From NCBI GenBank assembly GCA_947177425.1, contig CAMWUN010000018.1, forward strand, positions 1 to 64,000: a stretch of 64,000 nt of DNA. The letters are read 5' to 3'. A program made the translations under genes and the position numbers. The stretch is from an uncultured bacterium (GTDB lineage: Bacteria; Bacillota; Clostridia; Lachnospirales; Lachnospiraceae). The notes under the pieces are model-generated. The model saw nothing but the letters and a program-made list of their open reading frames with translations, was not told the origin of the DNA and searched no databases. This document shows positions 8,815 through 19,520 of the stretch, one piece after another (the first letter of the stretch is position 1; every line of letters begins with the position of its first letter).

Positions 8815-10128
8815 TCAGTCATTTAAAAAACCTTTGTAATTACGTACCAGCATCTGCGATTCAATCTGCTTCATAGTCTCAAGCACCACACTGACAATAA
8901 TAATCAGACTGGTTCCGCCGAAGGATACCTGTGCGCCGAATACGCCGTTGAAGACAAAAGGCACTACGCACACAATGGTAAGGCCTACCGCGCCGATGAA
9001 GATGATGTAATTCAGTATTTTTGTCAAATATTCGCTGGTCGGCTTTCCGGGTCTGATGCCGGGAATAAATCCGCCCTGCTTTTTCATATTTTCTGCAATC
9101 TCCATTGGGTTAAATGTAATGGATGTGTAGAAATAAGCAAAAAAGATAACCAATACGATATACACAATCAGTCCGACAGAGTAAACAGGTTCACTGGGCC
9201 TGCACCAGTTGCCGGAATTTAAACCTCTTAAAATATGCCCCCAGAAACCGCTTCCCTGATATCCGAAAAAACTGCATACTACAATCGGAAGCTGCATCAG
9301 CGAAGATGCAAAGATAATAGGAATAACGCCGGAAGTGTTTACCTTAAGGGGAATGGAAGAGGTCTGGCCTCCCACCATTTTTCTGCCCTGCACCTTTTTT
9401 GCATACTGGACAGGAATCTTACGTACACCGTCATTTAAGATGATGACCATAATTACCATCACCAGAATAATTGCAACGATAACAACTGCTGCTACCGCCC
9501 CTACCGCGATTGCCCTGCCGAACACAAACTGCTCAAAAAGCTGTGCGATATCCTGCGGGATTCTGGAAATGATGTTGATGACAAGGACAATGGAGATACC
9601 ATTTCCCACGCCCTTTTCTGTGATTCTTTCACCCACCCACATAAGAAATGCGCTGCCGGCTGTAAGAGCCGCTATTACCGTAACAACATTTAAAAAGTTA
9701 AACTGTTCCAAAAGCCCGCTGTTACCAAAGGCAAAGGCCATGGCAGAGGACTCAATAAGTGCAAGGGCAACCGTCACATACCGGGTGATGGATGCAATCT
9801 TCCGTCTTCCGTCCTCACCTTCCTTCTGCATCTCTTCCAGCTTTGGAATTGCAATAGTAAGGAGCTGCATGATAATGGAAGACGTAATATAAGGCGTAAT
9901 ATTCAGCGCCAGAATTGACATGTTAAGGAACGAACCGCCTGTAAAGGCATCAAAGAAATTGAATGCGTCCCCTGTCTGCTGTGCAAACCAGTTGGAAAAG
10001 TAATGCCGGTCCACACCGGGCACAGGAAGCTGTGACCCTAAACGGATCACAACGAGCATGCCTAGTGTAAATAATAATTTATTTCTTATCTCTTTAATCT
10101 TAAAAGCATTTTTTAAGGTTGTAAACAT
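8815..10128 (-). CDS. secY: Preprotein translocase channel subunit SecY
   Basis: The 437-residue channel of the Sec system in the cytoplasmic membrane. Ten hydrophobic segments can be followed. Family signatures include LGSQLPVPGVD near the N-terminus, the MSILALNITPYITSSIIMQL segment, and FFAYFYTSITFNPMEIAENM near the cytoplasmic loop that contacts the ribosome and SecA (GGFIPGIRPGKPT). It begins one base after the rplO stop, which suggests coupling. Confidence 0.98.
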   Translation of the reverse strand: MFTTLKNAFKIKEIRNKLLFTLGMLVVIRLGSQLPVPGVDRHYFSNWFAQQTGDAFNFFDAFTGGSFLNMSILALNITPYITSSIIMQLLTIAIPKLEEMQKEGEDGRRKIASITRYVTVALALIESSAMAFAFGNSGLLEQFNFLNVVTVIAALTAGSAFLMWVGERITEKGVGNGISIVLVINIISRIPQDIAQLFEQFVFGRAIAVGAVAAVVIVAIILVMVIMVIILNDGVRKIPVQYAKKVQGRKMVGGQTSSIPLKVNTSGVIPIIFASSLMQLPIVVCSFFGYQGSGFWGHILRGLNSGNWCRPSEPVYSVGLIVYIVLVIFFAYFYTSITFNPMEIAENMKKQGGFIPGIRPGKPTSEYLTKILNYIIFIGAVGLTIVCVVPFVFNGVFGAQVSFGGTSLIIIVSVVLETMKQIESQMLVRNYKGFLND

Positions 10129-10129
10129 A

Positions 10130-10579
10130 TTACATCACCTCTGCAGTTCCACCAGCAGCTTCAATTTTTTCTTTTGCGGATGCACTGAAAGCATTTGCTT
10201 TTACTGTAAGCTTTTTGGTGATTTCTCCATTTCCAAGAATCTTTACGCCGTCTTTGGGATTTCTTACAATGCCTGATTCAACTAATGTATCCACATCAAT
10301 GACTGCGCCGTCTTCAAATTTATCATTCAGTACTCCTAAATTAACTCCGATAATTTCCTTAGAGCTGGGGCATGTAAAGCCACGCTTGGGAATTCTCCTG
10401 TATAAAGGCATCTGACCGCCTTCAAAGCCCGGTCTGGGTGCTCCTGAACGAGCTTTCTGACCCTTGTGTCCTTTGCCGGCTGTTTTGCCGTTTCCTGAAC
10501 CGTGTCCACGGCCTCTTCTAAAATTATCACTATGCTTAGAACCTTCCGCAGGTCTTAAATTTGATAATTCAATACTCAC
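10130..10579 (-). CDS. rplO: 50S ribosomal protein L15
   Basis: L15 with 149 residues: [20 protein letters not shown], the glycine-rich [19 protein letters not shown] and [17 protein letters not shown]. The start is the GTG at 10579, eight bases after GGAGG. An in-frame GTG at 10588 overlaps that ribosome binding site and cannot be the true start. The next gene, secY, begins 1 bp after it. Confidence 0.96.
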   Translation of the reverse strand: MSIELSNLRPAEGSKHSDNFRRGRGHGSGNGKTAGKGHKGQKARSGAPRPGFEGGQMPLYRRIPKRGFTCPSSKEIIGVNLGVLNDKFEDGAVIDVDTLVESGIVRNPKDGVKILGNGEITKKLTVKANAFSASAKEKIEAAGGTAEVM

Positions 10580-10599
10580 TGTTGACACCTCCTTATCTT

Positions 10600-10797
10600 T
10601 TAAGCTTCTTCTACTTCTTCAACTTTAATTAAATGTCTGATCTGCTGAATCTGACCTCTTGTAGCCGCATTATCGGGCAATATGATTGACTTGTTCAGCT
10701 TTCTAAGTCCCATGGAACTTACAGTTGCTTTGTGCTTGGGAACTGCGCCGATGGGAGATTTAACCAATGTAATCTTTAACATTTTCTGCTCTGCCAT
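10600..10797 (-). CDS. rpmD: 50S ribosomal protein L30
   Basis: A 65-residue L30: [20 protein letters not shown] and [20 protein letters not shown]. Compared with the usual 58-62 residues it has a short N-terminal MAEQK and an acidic C-terminal VEEVEEA. Order rpsE-rpmD-rplO is standard. Confidence 0.96.
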   Translation of the reverse strand: MAEQKMLKITLVKSPIGAVPKHKATVSSMGLRKLNKSIILPDNAATRGQIQQIRHLIKVEEVEEA

Positions 10798-10809
10798 TTC
10801 TGTTCCCTC

Positions 10810-11319
10810 CTATGCCATGATTTCTTCTACAGATTTACCACGCTTCCTTGCCACTTCCTCAGGCGTCTTAAGTGCACGTAAGCCTTCAATCGTTGCAAGC
10901 ACTACATTCTGCTTATTGTTAGAGCCAAGTGATTTAGTACGGATATTTTTAATGCCTGCAAGTTCGCAGACAACGCGGGCAGGACCGCCAGCGATGATAC
11001 CTGTACCTTCTGGAGCCTTCTTCAAAAGAACGGAAGCGGAACCAAATTTTCCTGTAAAATCATGTGTAATACTATTATTCTCATCCTTTGCAACAGAAAC
11101 CATATTCTTGATAGCATCCTCTTTACCTTTGCGGATGGCTTCAGGAATTTCCGTTGCCTTTCCAAGGCCAGCGCCTACATGGCCATTCATGTCCCCAACT
11201 ACTACCAGTGCTGTAAAACGCATATTACGACCGCCCTTAACAACCTTGGTTACTCGTTTGATGGATACCACTTTTTCTGTTAATTCCATGCCGCTGACAT
11301 CGATGATTGTACGTCTCAT
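10810..11319 (-). CDS. rpsE: 30S ribosomal protein S5
   Basis: S5 supports decoding accuracy and the mRNA entry helicase site. The 169 residues contain the double-stranded RNA-binding part ([40 protein letters not shown]) and the C-terminal TIIAGGP-like loop here written [19 protein letters not shown]. The start [20 protein letters not shown] follows AGGGAG. Confidence 0.97.
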   Translation of the reverse strand: MRRTIIDVSGMELTEKVVSIKRVTKVVKGGRNMRFTALVVVGDMNGHVGAGLGKATEIPEAIRKGKEDAIKNMVSVAKDENNSITHDFTGKFGSASVLLKKAPEGTGIIAGGPARVVCELAGIKNIRTKSLGSNNKQNVVLATIEGLRALKTPEEVARKRGKSVEEIMA

Positions 11320-11336
11320 GTTAAGTTTCTCCCTTC

Positions 11337-11705
11337 CTAGAATTTAAGGCCAGCTTCTCTGGCTGCATCAGCTAATGCTGCAATCTTACCATGATATAAG
11401 AACCCGCCTCTGTCAAAAACAACGGTGTCAATACCCTTTTCGATTGCCCTTTTTGCAATAACTGTTCCTAAATATGCTGCTGCATCAACGTTATTGGTCT
11501 TTTCAAGCTGCGCCTTAACTTCCTTTTCAACTGTGGAAGCTGCAACTAAAGTATTTCCAACTGTATCGTCAATAATTTGAGCATACATATGATTATTGCT
11601 TCTAAATACTGCAAGACGAGGTCTTTCAGTTGTACCGCTGAAGCGGTTACGTATTCTCATGTGCTTTTTAACACGAACTTTTTGTCTTGACTCTTTACGA
11701 ACCAT
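11337..11705 (-). CDS. rplR: 50S ribosomal protein L18
   Basis: L18 binds 5S rRNA. The 122 residues show [31 protein letters not shown] and the C-terminal [20 protein letters not shown] with REAGLKF at the very end, as in the family. It sits between rplF and rpsE. Confidence 0.97.
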   Translation of the reverse strand: MVRKESRQKVRVKKHMRIRNRFSGTTERPRLAVFRSNNHMYAQIIDDTVGNTLVAASTVEKEVKAQLEKTNNVDAAAYLGTVIAKRAIEKGIDTVVFDRGGFLYHGKIAALADAAREAGLKF

Positions 11706-11722
11706 CCCTACACTCTCCTTAT

Positions 11723-12265
11723 CTATTTCTTACCAGTCTTACCAACTTTACGTCTGATTGTTTCATCAGCATATTTGATACCTTTGCCCTTATAAGGTTC
11801 CGGTCTTCTCTTATCCCTGATTTCTGCTGCGAACTGGCCGACTTTTTCTTTGTCAATACCCTTAACGATGATAACGTTCTGCCCTTCGACAACTGTCTCA
11901 ATGCCTTCCGGGTCAATCATCTCAACCGGGTGGGAATATCCTAAAGATAAGGTTAACTTATTTCCGGATTTTGCTGCCCTGTAACCAACACCGTTTACTT
12001 CCAGTTTCTTTTCATAGCCATTTGTTACGCCGACTACCATATTGTTAACCAGCGTCCTTGTAAGGCCGTGTAAAGATTTCATTTTCTTTAAGTCATTGGG
12101 TCTTGAAACTAAAACCTCAGTTCCTTCAACCTTAATTTCCATTTCAGCTGGAAGCACTCTCTCCAGTGTTCCTTTAGGACCTTTAACAGTCACTTTATTA
12201 TTTTCTGCAACTTCTACAGTAACGCCTGCAGGAATTGCGATTGGCATTTTTCCTATACGTGACAT
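11723..12265 (-). CDS. rplF: 50S ribosomal protein L6
   Basis: L6 lies near the sarcin-ricin loop at the factor-binding site. The 180 residues contain two related RNA-binding domains: [20 protein letters not shown] at the start and the C-terminal signature [20 protein letters not shown] with KVGKTGKK. An unrelated frame of 65 codons overlaps it on the same strand and is discarded. Confidence 0.97.
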   Translation of the reverse strand: MSRIGKMPIAIPAGVTVEVAENNKVTVKGPKGTLERVLPAEMEIKVEGTEVLVSRPNDLKKMKSLHGLTRTLVNNMVVGVTNGYEKKLEVNGVGYRAAKSGNKLTLSLGYSHPVEMIDPEGIETVVEGQNVIIVKGIDKEKVGQFAAEIRDKRRPEPYKGKGIKYADETIRRKVGKTGKK

Positions 12266-12351
12266 GCCCGTACCTCCTGTCTTATTTACAATTTATACCT
12301 ACTTTAAAGAACCGCAGGTTCTTTTAAACCTGGCCCCCGGCCAATGTTTTA

Positions 12352-12753
12352 TTACCAAACGTAAGCGAGTACTTCGCCGCCTACCTGTAATTCCCTTGCT
12401 TTCTTGTCAGTAATAACGCCCTGGTTTGTGGAAATAATTGCTATACCAAGTCCGCCAAGTACTTTAGGCAGATCTTCCTTTCCTGCGTACACACGAAGGC
12501 CGGGTTTGGAAATTCTCTTTAAGCCGCTGATAATCCTGTCGTTTCTGTCCACACCGTATTTTAAGGTGATACGAATTGTCTTGAAGCTTCCTTCATCTAT
12601 TAAATCATATTTCTTAATATAACCTTCTTCCAAAAGGATATCAGCGATAGCCAGTTTCATTTTAGAAGAGGGAACGTCTACTGTATCATGTTTTGCAGTG
12701 TTTGCATTACGGATTCTTGTAAGCATATCTGCAATAGGATCACTCATTGTCAT
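12352..12753 (-). CDS. rpsH: 30S ribosomal protein S8
   Basis: S8 binds the central domain of 16S rRNA. The 133 residues start [20 protein letters not shown], and the C-terminus has [20 protein letters not shown] with GGEVLAYVW. It follows rpsN and precedes rplF, as in the spc operon. The spacer to rplF holds a small perfect hairpin (AAAGAACC-GCA-GGTTCTTT, about 12304-12322). Confidence 0.97.
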   Translation of the reverse strand: MTMSDPIADMLTRIRNANTAKHDTVDVPSSKMKLAIADILLEEGYIKKYDLIDEGSFKTIRITLKYGVDRNDRIISGLKRISKPGLRVYAGKEDLPKVLGGLGIAIISTNQGVITDKKARELQVGGEVLAYVW

Positions 12754-12828
12754 TTTCTTTCCTCCTATATTTCAATGCAATATCCTTTGCACATCACATC
12801 TGCCTGCAGATGCATTGCAGTTGCAATA

Positions 12829-13014
12829 TTACCAGCTTGCCTTCCTGACACCGGGAATCTGGCCTTTGTAAGCTAATTCACGGAAACAAATTCTGCAGAT
12901 TCCGTATTTCCTAAGGACAGCATGCGGACGTCCACAAACCCTGCAACGGGTATATTCTCTTGTGGAGAATTTAGGTTTACGCTGCTGTTTGATCTTCATT
13001 GATGTTTTAGCCAT
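12829..13014 (-). CDS. rpsN: 30S ribosomal protein S14, zinc form
   Basis: A 61-residue type Z S14. Two CxxC pairs bind zinc (CRVCGRPH and CRICF, about 24-43). The start [20 protein letters not shown] and the end IPGVRKASW match the short Gram-positive form. Confidence 0.97.
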   Translation of the reverse strand: MAKTSMKIKQQRKPKFSTREYTRCRVCGRPHAVLRKYGICRICFRELAYKGQIPGVRKASW

Positions 13015-13028
13015 GAATTTACCTCCTT

Positions 13029-13568
13029 CTACTTAGCAAATGGCATATTAAACAATCTTAATAATTCACGTGCCTCTTCATCTGTCTTTGCTGTTGTAAC
13101 AAAGATTACGTCCATTCCTCTTACTTTATCCACCTTGTCATACTCAATTTCAGGGAAAATAAGCTGTTCTTTGATACCCAGGGAATAATTTCCCCTTCCG
13201 TCAAATGAGTTAGGGTTTACGCCTCTGAAGTCACGTACACGGGGCAGTGCCAGATTTACCAGACGATCCAGGAAATCATACATCTTCTCCCCACGCAGGG
13301 TTGTTTTACATCCGATAGCCATGCCTTCCCTGATTTTGAAGTTGGCAACGGACTTTTTCGCTTTGGTAAGCACTGCTTTCTGTCCAGAAATTGTCTCCAT
13401 GTCCTTAACAGCGGATTCCAATACTTTTGCATTGTCCTTGGCTTCGCCGACGCCCATGTTGATAACTATCTTGTCAAGCTTGGGTACTTCCATCACGTTT
13501 TTATATCCGAACTTTTTGATCATAGCATCTACGATCTCGTCTTTATACACAGTTTTAAGTCTACTCAC
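13029..13568 (-). CDS. rplE: 50S ribosomal protein L5
   Basis: L5 binds 5S rRNA and touches S13 across the subunit interface. The 179 residues include [40 protein letters not shown] and [20 protein letters not shown]. Length and position between rplX and rpsN are normal. Confidence 0.97.
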   Translation of the reverse strand: MSRLKTVYKDEIVDAMIKKFGYKNVMEVPKLDKIVINMGVGEAKDNAKVLESAVKDMETISGQKAVLTKAKKSVANFKIREGMAIGCKTTLRGEKMYDFLDRLVNLALPRVRDFRGVNPNSFDGRGNYSLGIKEQLIFPEIEYDKVDKVRGMDVIFVTTAKTDEEARELLRLFNMPFAK

Positions 13569-13591
13569 GCTTCCAGTCTCCTTTCCCAGAA

Positions 13592-13903
13592 TTAATCAAT
13601 CACGTCGCCTGTTGATTTTGCAAAACGCACTTTCTTGTCATTCTCAAATTTAAAACCAACCCTTGTGGGTTTTCCTTTGTGAACATACATTACGTTTGAA
13701 ATATCAATGGGGGCTTCTTTTTGAATAATTCCGCCATTCTGGTTAGCTGCTGAAGGTTTGGTATGCTTGGTGATCATGCCAACGCCTTCTACGATGACTT
13801 TATGCTTTTTTGCATCAACGGAAATTACCTTTCCTTCTGTTCCTTTATCTTTACCAGCGATGACCTGAACGGTATCACCCTTTTTAATTTTTAAAGTTGC
13901 CAT
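13592..13903 (-). CDS. rplX: 50S ribosomal protein L24
   Basis: A 103-residue KOW-fold protein that starts assembly of the 50S subunit. Seen are [40 protein letters not shown] and the C-terminal [20 protein letters not shown]. The start is the ATG at 13903. The GTG at 13912 lies within the GGAGGTG ribosome binding site, so the longer form is rejected. Confidence 0.97.
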   Translation of the reverse strand: MATLKIKKGDTVQVIAGKDKGTEGKVISVDAKKHKVIVEGVGMITKHTKPSAANQNGGIIQKEAPIDISNVMYVHKGKPTRVGFKFENDKKVRFAKSTGDVID

Positions 13904-13915
13904 GGTAAGCACCTC

Positions 13916-14284
13916 CTATAATACTTCGGGAGCCAGGGAAACAATTTTCATAAACTGTTTTTCACGAAGCTCTCTTGCTACCGGTCCAAAAATACGTGTT
14001 CCTCTGGGAGTCTTATCATCTTTAATGATAACAGCAGCATTTTCATCAAATTTTATATAAGAACCATCTTTGCGGCGTGCGCCTTTAACGGTACGGACAA
14101 CGACAGCCTTTACAACGTCGCCTTTTTTTACAACGCCGCCTGGCGTTGCATCTTTGACCGTAGCAACAATCACATCGCCGATGCTTGCATATCTTCTTGT
14201 AGATCCACCCATAACTCTGATGCAAAGGATTTCTTTTGCACCTGTATTGTCAGCGACTTTCAGTCTGCTTTCCTGTTGAATCAT
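13916..14284 (-). CDS. rplN: 50S ribosomal protein L14
   Basis: The 122-residue L14: [20 protein letters not shown], the [16 protein letters not shown] segment and the C-terminal [20 protein letters not shown]. It contacts the small subunit and the silencing factor RsfS in other bacteria. Confidence 0.98.
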   Translation of the reverse strand: MIQQESRLKVADNTGAKEILCIRVMGGSTRRYASIGDVIVATVKDATPGGVVKKGDVVKAVVVRTVKGARRKDGSYIKFDENAAVIIKDDKTPRGTRIFGPVARELREKQFMKIVSLAPEVL

Positions 14285-14308
14285 GCCAATTCTCCTTCCA
14301 ATAATCTT

Positions 14309-14563
14309 CTACTTAGCTTTTTCTACGATTTCCACAAGTCTCCATCTCTTGTCTTTGGATAAAGGTCTTGTCTCCATCACTTTCACAGTATCGCCAATAC
14401 CGCACTCGTTGTTTTCATCATGCGCTTTCAGTTTATAGGTGCTCTTTACAACTTTTTTGTAAAGAGGATGCTTTACGTGTTCTTCGATTGCAACAACGAT
14501 TGTCTTATCCATTTTATCACTGACAACCTTGCCAGTACGTGTCTTTCTTAAATTTCTTTCCAC
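14309..14563 (-). CDS. rpsQ: 30S ribosomal protein S17
   Basis: An 84-residue OB-fold S17: [40 protein letters not shown] and the end [20 protein letters not shown]. Order rpmC-rpsQ-rplN is standard. Confidence 0.97.
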   Translation of the reverse strand: MERNLRKTRTGKVVSDKMDKTIVVAIEEHVKHPLYKKVVKSTYKLKAHDENNECGIGDTVKVMETRPLSKDKRWRLVEIVEKAK

Positions 14564-14643
14564 GACTTAATGTCTCCTTTCTCTGACATTCCTGCAACAT
14601 GCGCCTTCTTCACCGGAAGGCTTAAAACTCCGGGCCGTAGGCT

Positions 14644-14850
14644 TTATGCCTCTTTCTGCTTCTGAGTTATAACTGTCTGAATTCTTGCGATATTCTTTCT
14701 TACTTCTTTGATTCTAGCAGTATTATCCAACTGGTTTGTTGCATTCTGGAATCTCAAATTGAAAAGCTCCTTTTTAGCTGCTACCAGATCCTCTGCCAGG
14801 GCTGCAGCCGATTTTGCCCGTAATTCTTCTACATACTTGTTAGTTTTCAT
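14644..14850 (-). CDS. rpmC: 50S ribosomal protein L29
   Basis: A 68-residue helical L29 near the peptide exit tunnel: [40 protein letters not shown] and the tail [13 protein letters not shown]. The start is the ATG at 14850, inside the last codons of rplP (11-bp overlap), with GGTGGTG upstream. A GTG at 14862 gives a less likely longer form. Confidence 0.95.
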   Translation of the reverse strand: MKTNKYVEELRAKSAAALAEDLVAAKKELFNLRFQNATNQLDNTARIKEVRKNIARIQTVITQKQKEA

Positions 14851-15277
14851 TTGATGCACCACCTTCCAAGTCTGCCTTAGAAACTATCTTGCATTTGCAA
14901 GGAAGCTTATGTGTTGCAAGACGCAACGCTTCTTTAGCGATTTCTTCGGAAACTCCTGCGATTTCAAACATTACACGTCCGGGCTTAACTACTGCTACCC
15001 AGTACTCAAGTGTACCTTTACCGGAACCCATACGTGTTTCTGCGGGTTTAGCTGTTACTGGTTTATCAGGGAAAATCTTAATCCAGACTTTACCGCCACG
15101 CTTAATGTAACGGGTCATGGCAATACGGGCAGCTTCAATCTGGTTTGATTTAATCCAACATGGTTCTGTTGCAACGATACCGTACTCACCGTAAGTAATT
15201 GTGTTACCGCGGGTTGCTTTTCCTCTCATGGTGCCACGGAACTGTTTACGACGCTTAACTCTTTTAGGCATTAACAT
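14840..15277 (-). CDS. rplP: 50S ribosomal protein L16
   Basis: L16 organises the A-site side of the 50S subunit. The 145 residues begin [20 protein letters not shown] and carry the family signature around [20 protein letters not shown] and [19 protein letters not shown]. Its ATG (15277) overlaps the rpsC stop codon as TAATG, and its 3' end overlaps rpmC, so the three genes are tightly coupled. Confidence 0.97.
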   Translation of the reverse strand: MLMPKRVKRRKQFRGTMRGKATRGNTITYGEYGIVATEPCWIKSNQIEAARIAMTRYIKRGGKVWIKIFPDKPVTAKPAETRMGSGKGTLEYWVAVVKPGRVMFEIAGVSEEIAKEALRLATHKLPCKCKIVSKADLEGGASNEN

Positions 15278-15948
15278 TATTTATCGCTCCCTTCCTGCAC
15301 TGTCTTTTCATCATTCTTTTTGGTAGGAAGTACCTCGCCTTTGTAAATCCATACCTTAACACCTACTTTGCCATAGGTTGTATCAGCTTCAGCAAAGCCA
15401 TATTCAATGTCAGCACGCAGTGTCTGAAGGGGAATAGTGCCTTCGCTGTAGAATTCTGTACGGGCCATATCTGCTCCGCCTAAACGTCCTGACACGGAGG
15501 TCTTGATTCCAAGCGCTCCTGCCTTCATGGTCCTGCCCATGCAGGATTTCATGGCGCGTCTGAAAGATACACGGTTCTCAAGCTGCTGTGCAATGTTCTC
15601 TGCAACAAGCTGTGCATCCTTGTCAGGTCTTTTGATTTCTTTGATATCTACCAATACTTTCTTTCCTGTCATTTTGGAAAGTTCTTTCTTGGTCACTTCA
15701 ATTTCAGCGCCGCCCTTGCCAATTACCACACCGGGCTTAGCTGTATAGATGATAACCTTTACTCTGTCGGAGGCTCTTTCAATCTCGATCCTGGAAACTC
15801 CGGCGCTGTATAATTTCTTTTTAAGGAATTTTCTGATGTTGTAGTCTTCTACAAGGAAATCAGAAAATTCTGCATCTGCATACCATTTAGAATCCCAATC
15901 CTTAATAATACCGACCCTTAAGCCGTGAGGATTAACTTTCTGTCCCAT
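15277..15948 (-). CDS. rpsC: 30S ribosomal protein S3
   Basis: S3 forms part of the mRNA entry tunnel. The 223 residues have the N-terminal [20 protein letters not shown], the type-2 KH domain GxxG loop ([11 protein letters not shown], about 74-84), and the C-terminal [16 protein letters not shown] followed by an acidic tail. Confidence 0.98.
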   Translation of the reverse strand: MGQKVNPHGLRVGIIKDWDSKWYADAEFSDFLVEDYNIRKFLKKKLYSAGVSRIEIERASDRVKVIIYTAKPGVVIGKGGAEIEVTKKELSKMTGKKVLVDIKEIKRPDKDAQLVAENIAQQLENRVSFRRAMKSCMGRTMKAGALGIKTSVSGRLGGADMARTEFYSEGTIPLQTLRADIEYGFAEADTTYGKVGVKVWIYKGEVLPTKKNDEKTVQEGSDK

Positions 15949-15965
15949 AAAATTTCTCTCCTCTC

Positions 15966-16370
15966 CTATCTTTCATCAAGCACGATTGTAATATGGCTCA
16001 TTCTCTTTTCGATCCTGTAAGCTCTTCCCTGTGCTCTCGGTCTTACTCTCTTCATTGTAGGCCCTTTATTTGCAAAACATTCTGCAATGTAAAGGTGCTC
16101 CGGATTCGGGTATTTCGTAGGATCCTGGCTGTGCAGATATTCTGCATTTGCACGGGCAGACTCCAGTAATTTCTTGATGATGCTGGAAGCATATCTGGGA
16201 TTGTACTCTAAAATACCCAGCGCCGTCTCAACATCTTTGCCTCTGATGGCATCTAAAACGAAACATGCTTTCTGAACAGACACTCTTGCGTAAGACAACT
16301 TAGCGGAAGGTCTGGTATCTTTCTGCGCATTTCTCTCTCTCTTAATTTGGGATCTATGTCCTTTTGCCAT
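15966..16370 (-). CDS. rplV: 50S ribosomal protein L22
   Basis: L22 lines the peptide exit tunnel. The 134 residues include [20 protein letters not shown], the tunnel hairpin region around [20 protein letters not shown] and the end [12 protein letters not shown]. It is about 20 residues longer at the N-terminus than many L22 proteins ([17 protein letters not shown]), a basic extension. Confidence 0.96.
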   Translation of the reverse strand: MAKGHRSQIKRERNAQKDTRPSAKLSYARVSVQKACFVLDAIRGKDVETALGILEYNPRYASSIIKKLLESARANAEYLHSQDPTKYPNPEHLYIAECFANKGPTMKRVRPRAQGRAYRIEKRMSHITIVLDER

Positions 16371-16382
16371 GATAAAACCTCC

Positions 16383-16664
16383 TTATCTTACTTTAGACTT
16401 CTTCTCGTCTTTGCCGTGTCCTCTATAAGTCCTGGTTGCGACAAACTCACCTAATTTATGTCCAACCATATCTTCCGTCACATACACAGGCACATGCTTT
16501 CTCCCGTCGTGCACTGCAAACGTGTGTCCCACAAAAGAGGGGAAGATTGTAGAACGACGAGACCAGGTCTTGATAACCTGTTTCTGTCCTGATGCATTCA
16601 GTGCATCTACTTTTTTAAGCAGACTCGCATCTGCGAAAGGTCCTTTTTTCAGTGATCTAGCCAT
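16383..16664 (-). CDS. rpsS: 30S ribosomal protein S19
   Basis: A 93-residue S19 of the small-subunit head: [40 protein letters not shown] and the C-terminal [15 protein letters not shown]. Standard place between rplB and rplV. Confidence 0.98.
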   Translation of the reverse strand: MARSLKKGPFADASLLKKVDALNASGQKQVIKTWSRRSTIFPSFVGHTFAVHDGRKHVPVYVTEDMVGHKLGEFVATRTYRGHGKDEKKSKVR

Positions 16665-16683
16665 TTTCTTCTCTCCTCCTTAA

Positions 16684-17526
16684 TTATTTGATGGCTCTGC
16701 CGTCTCTTCTTCTTACGATCAGCTTATTGGAAGCTTTTTTCTTCTTACGCGTCTTAAGTCCAAGAGCAGGCTTGCCCCAAGGTGTAGAAGGACCCGGACG
16801 TCCGATACCGGTCTTGCCTTCACCACCGCCGTGAGGATGGTCGTTAGGGTTCATAACAGAGCCGCGCACTGTAGGACGGATACCCATATGGCGCTTACGT
16901 CCTGCCTTACCAATCTTAATCAGATTGTGATCCCCATTGCCGACAACACCAATAGTTGCACGACAGGTGATAGGCACCATTCTCATTTCTCCTGAAGGGA
17001 GACGTAAGGTTGCATACTTTCCTTCTTTCGCCATAAGCTGTGCGCTGTTTCCGGCGGAACGTACCATCTGGCCGCCCTTTCCGGGATATAATTCAACGTT
17101 GTGCACCTGGGTACCAACAGGAATTTGTGCTAAAGGAAGACAGTTGCCCACTCTCACTTCGGCTTCCGGCCCGTTCATGACCTTCATTCCGTCTTTCAGT
17201 CCTTCCGGCGCAAGGATATAAGCTTTCTCGCCGTCCGCATAACAGATAAGCGCAATGTTTGCCGATCTGTTGGGATCATATTCGATTCCCTTAACTGTTG
17301 CGGGAACGCCTTCTTTGTTCCTCTTAAAATCTACGATTCTATATTTTCTTTTTGCGCCGCCTCCGCGGTGTCTTACTGTAATTTTACCCTGATTATTACG
17401 ACCGGAATTTTTCTTCAAAGATACCACCAGTGATTTCTCCGGTGTGTGCTTTGTGATTTCAGCGAAATCAGAACCAGTCATATGTCTTCTGGAAGGTGTA
17501 TATGGGTTATATGTCTTAATTCCCAT
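16684..17526 (-). CDS. rplB: 50S ribosomal protein L2
   Basis: L2 helps form the peptidyl-transferase centre. The 280 residues begin [20 protein letters not shown] and contain [20 protein letters not shown] and the C-terminal [20 protein letters not shown] with the conserved His. The start is the ATG at 17526 with GAAAGGAG upstream; a TTG at 17544 overlaps that site and is rejected. Confidence 0.97.
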   Translation of the reverse strand: MGIKTYNPYTPSRRHMTGSDFAEITKHTPEKSLVVSLKKNSGRNNQGKITVRHRGGGAKRKYRIVDFKRNKEGVPATVKGIEYDPNRSANIALICYADGEKAYILAPEGLKDGMKVMNGPEAEVRVGNCLPLAQIPVGTQVHNVELYPGKGGQMVRSAGNSAQLMAKEGKYATLRLPSGEMRMVPITCRATIGVVGNGDHNLIKIGKAGRKRHMGIRPTVRGSVMNPNDHPHGGGEGKTGIGRPGPSTPWGKPALGLKTRKKKKASNKLIVRRRDGRAIK

Positions 17527-17579
17527 GTTTCTTTCTCCTTTCAAACCTCATTTCATATCGCACTTTTATTGTGCATAGT

Positions 17580-17825
17580 TATTGCGGCACCGTGCTGCGG
17601 CCCTCCGCACATTGGAAGAACGCCCCGCGTTCTACCCGGCCAAATCTAGTTATTCTCAGCCGTGGGCCTCCATGCATCGGAAAAACGCCCCACGTTCTCC
17701 CCGGCCAAATTTAATTATTCTCAGCCGCGGGCCTCCGTGCACCGGAAGAACGCCCTGCGTTCTTCCCGGCCAGACTTAGCTGTTCTTAGCTGCGGTTCTT
17801 TCGCAGCTTAGAACTCCTTCTGGCC
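17580..17825. repeat. Three to four tandem 65-bp hairpin units between rplW and rplB
   Basis: The 284-bp rplW-rplB spacer is mostly repeat. A hairpin core such as GGAAGAACGCCCTGCGTTCTTC starts at 17614, 17679 and 17744, exactly 65 bp apart, each followed by CCCGGCCA. A fourth, degraded unit ends at about 17825. In the mRNA each unit gives a short stem (AAGAACGC / GCGTTCTT in the third copy) with changes between copies. There is no U-run. Confidence 0.8.
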
Positions 17826-17828
17826 GTA

Positions 17829-18128
17829 TTACAAACCGGCAAAGATTTCAATTTCTTTACTATCTTCTGTCAGCCACACGATTGCCTTTTTTGTCTTTGC
17901 TGTCTTGCCAGAAGTCATGCCGCGTCTCTTAGTCTTTCCATCCATGTTCATGGTGTTGACTCTTGCGACTTTCGTGCCTTCAAACATTTTTTCAACAGCT
18001 TCTTTAATCATTATCTTATTTGCCTCGGGATGAACCAAAAAAGTATATTTCTTTTCGCTCATTCCGGCCATACTCTTTTCTGTGATAACCGGTTTGAGGA
18101 TTACATCATAATACTGAATTGCTGCCAT
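17829..18128 (-). CDS. rplW: 50S ribosomal protein L23
   Basis: A 99-residue L23, the docking site for trigger factor and SRP at the tunnel exit: [40 protein letters not shown] and [20 protein letters not shown]. Its first base overlaps the rplD stop codon by one. Confidence 0.97.
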   Translation of the reverse strand: MAAIQYYDVILKPVITEKSMAGMSEKKYTFLVHPEANKIMIKEAVEKMFEGTKVARVNTMNMDGKTKRRGMTSGKTAKTKKAIVWLTEDSKEIEIFAGL

Positions 18129-18748
18129 TATGCATACACCTCCTCAATCTTTGCCACTGCGTCTTTGGTAAGAACCAGTGTATCGCCTTTCATGATATCG
18201 TAAACGCTGATTGTATCAACCTGTGTGGTCATGATTGTGGGAAGATTTCTTGCGGACATAACTACCTTTTCATCATTGTCGGATATTACCACCAATGCTT
18301 TATTTACTTTTAAGTTGTCCATAACCGCTTTGAACTTCTTTGTTTTAATTTCGTCAAATTTCAGTTCATCCACAACAATCAGCTTACTGTCCTGCACCCT
18401 GCTTGTAAGGGCGGACTTAAGGGCTGCTCTCTTTTCTTTCTTATTTAACTTAAATGAATAATCTCTCGGAACGGGAGCGAATACAACGCCGCCGCCTTTC
18501 CACTGGGGAGCTCTCGTCGAACCCTGTCTTGCATGACCGGTTCCTTTCTGCCTCCAGGGCTTTCTGCCGCCGCCGGAAACCTCAGAACGCGTTTTTGCTT
18601 TCTGCGTTCCCTGACGCTTATTGGCAAGATGCTGTACAACTGCCATGTGTACCAGATGCTCGTTAACAGGAGCGCCGAATACTGCATCGTTTAATTCAAT
18701 TGTGCCAACTTCTTTGCCTTCCATATTATAAACAGATACGTTTGCCAT
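18128..18748 (-). CDS. rplD: 50S ribosomal protein L4
   Basis: L4 has a globular domain and a long loop that reaches the exit tunnel. The 206 residues start [20 protein letters not shown]. The loop is [20 protein letters not shown] with [21 protein letters not shown]4 represses the S10 operon through its leader in several bacteria, and a structured leader is present here (19945-20230). Confidence 0.97.
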   Translation of the reverse strand: MANVSVYNMEGKEVGTIELNDAVFGAPVNEHLVHMAVVQHLANKRQGTQKAKTRSEVSGGGRKPWRQKGTGHARQGSTRAPQWKGGGVVFAPVPRDYSFKLNKKEKRAALKSALTSRVQDSKLIVVDELKFDEIKTKKFKAVMDNLKVNKALVVISDNDEKVVMSARNLPTIMTTQVDTISVYDIMKGDTLVLTKDAVAKIEEVYA

Positions 18749-18776
18749 CTGAATGATCCTCCTTTCATTTACCAGC

Positions 18777-19460
18777 TTAAGCCTGGCCCTTAACAGCTTC
18801 TTTGATTGTGATCAAGGCTTTCTTCGGGCCGGGTACAGATCCCTTTACAAGAAGCAGATTCCTCTCGGCATCTACCCTTACCACTTCAAGATTCTGCACT
18901 GTCACCTTCACACATCCCATATGGCCGGGCATCCCTTTTCCCTTGAAAACGCGGCTGGGTGAAGAACATGCACCGTTGGAACCCTGATGACGGTGGAATT
19001 TGGAACCATGGGTCATGGGGCCTCTGTGCTGACCGTGTCTCTTGATAGCGCCCTGGAATCCTTTACCTTTGGAAATGGCAGATGCATCGACCTTGTCCCC
19101 TGCTGCAAACATGTCAGCCTTAATTTCACTTCCAAGAGTATAGTCCTGTGCGTTTTCAAACTTGAACTCCCTGACAAATCTCTTGCAGGGAACGCCTGCC
19201 TTGTCAAAGTGTCCTTTCATTGCCTTGTTTACGCCGTGTCTGTGGATGATTTCTTTCTTTCCGCTCTTGTCCTTATTGACAATTCTTTCTTTCTTGTCAA
19301 CAAACCCAACCTGCACTGCGCTATAGCCGTCGTTTTCCACTGTCTTAATCTGTGTTACCACACAGGGTCCGGCCTGAAGCACAGTTACGGGAACCAGTGT
19401 TCCGTCCTCGCTGAAAATCTGAGTCATTCCGATTTTGGTAGCTAAAATACCTTTCTTCAT
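18777..19460 (-). CDS. rplC: 50S ribosomal protein L3
   Basis: A 227-residue L3, an early assembly protein near the peptidyl-transferase centre: [40 protein letters not shown] and [20 protein letters not shown]. The start is the ATG at 19460, five bases after GGAGG. A longer frame up to 19505 has no ribosome binding site. Confidence 0.97.
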   Translation of the reverse strand: MKKGILATKIGMTQIFSEDGTLVPVTVLQAGPCVVTQIKTVENDGYSAVQVGFVDKKERIVNKDKSGKKEIIHRHGVNKAMKGHFDKAGVPCKRFVREFKFENAQDYTLGSEIKADMFAAGDKVDASAISKGKGFQGAIKRHGQHRGPMTHGSKFHRHQGSNGACSSPSRVFKGKGMPGHMGCVKVTVQNLEVVRVDAERNLLLVKGSVPGPKKALITIKEAVKGQA

Positions 19461-19520
19461 TTCTTTACCTCCATTTGCTTCTACAGCGGGCCCATATCGG
19501 GCCATCCTAGTATAATGGTT

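Noticed and set aside
11719-11916. 65-codon basic frame on the minus strand
   Set aside because: Alternative frame inside rplF.
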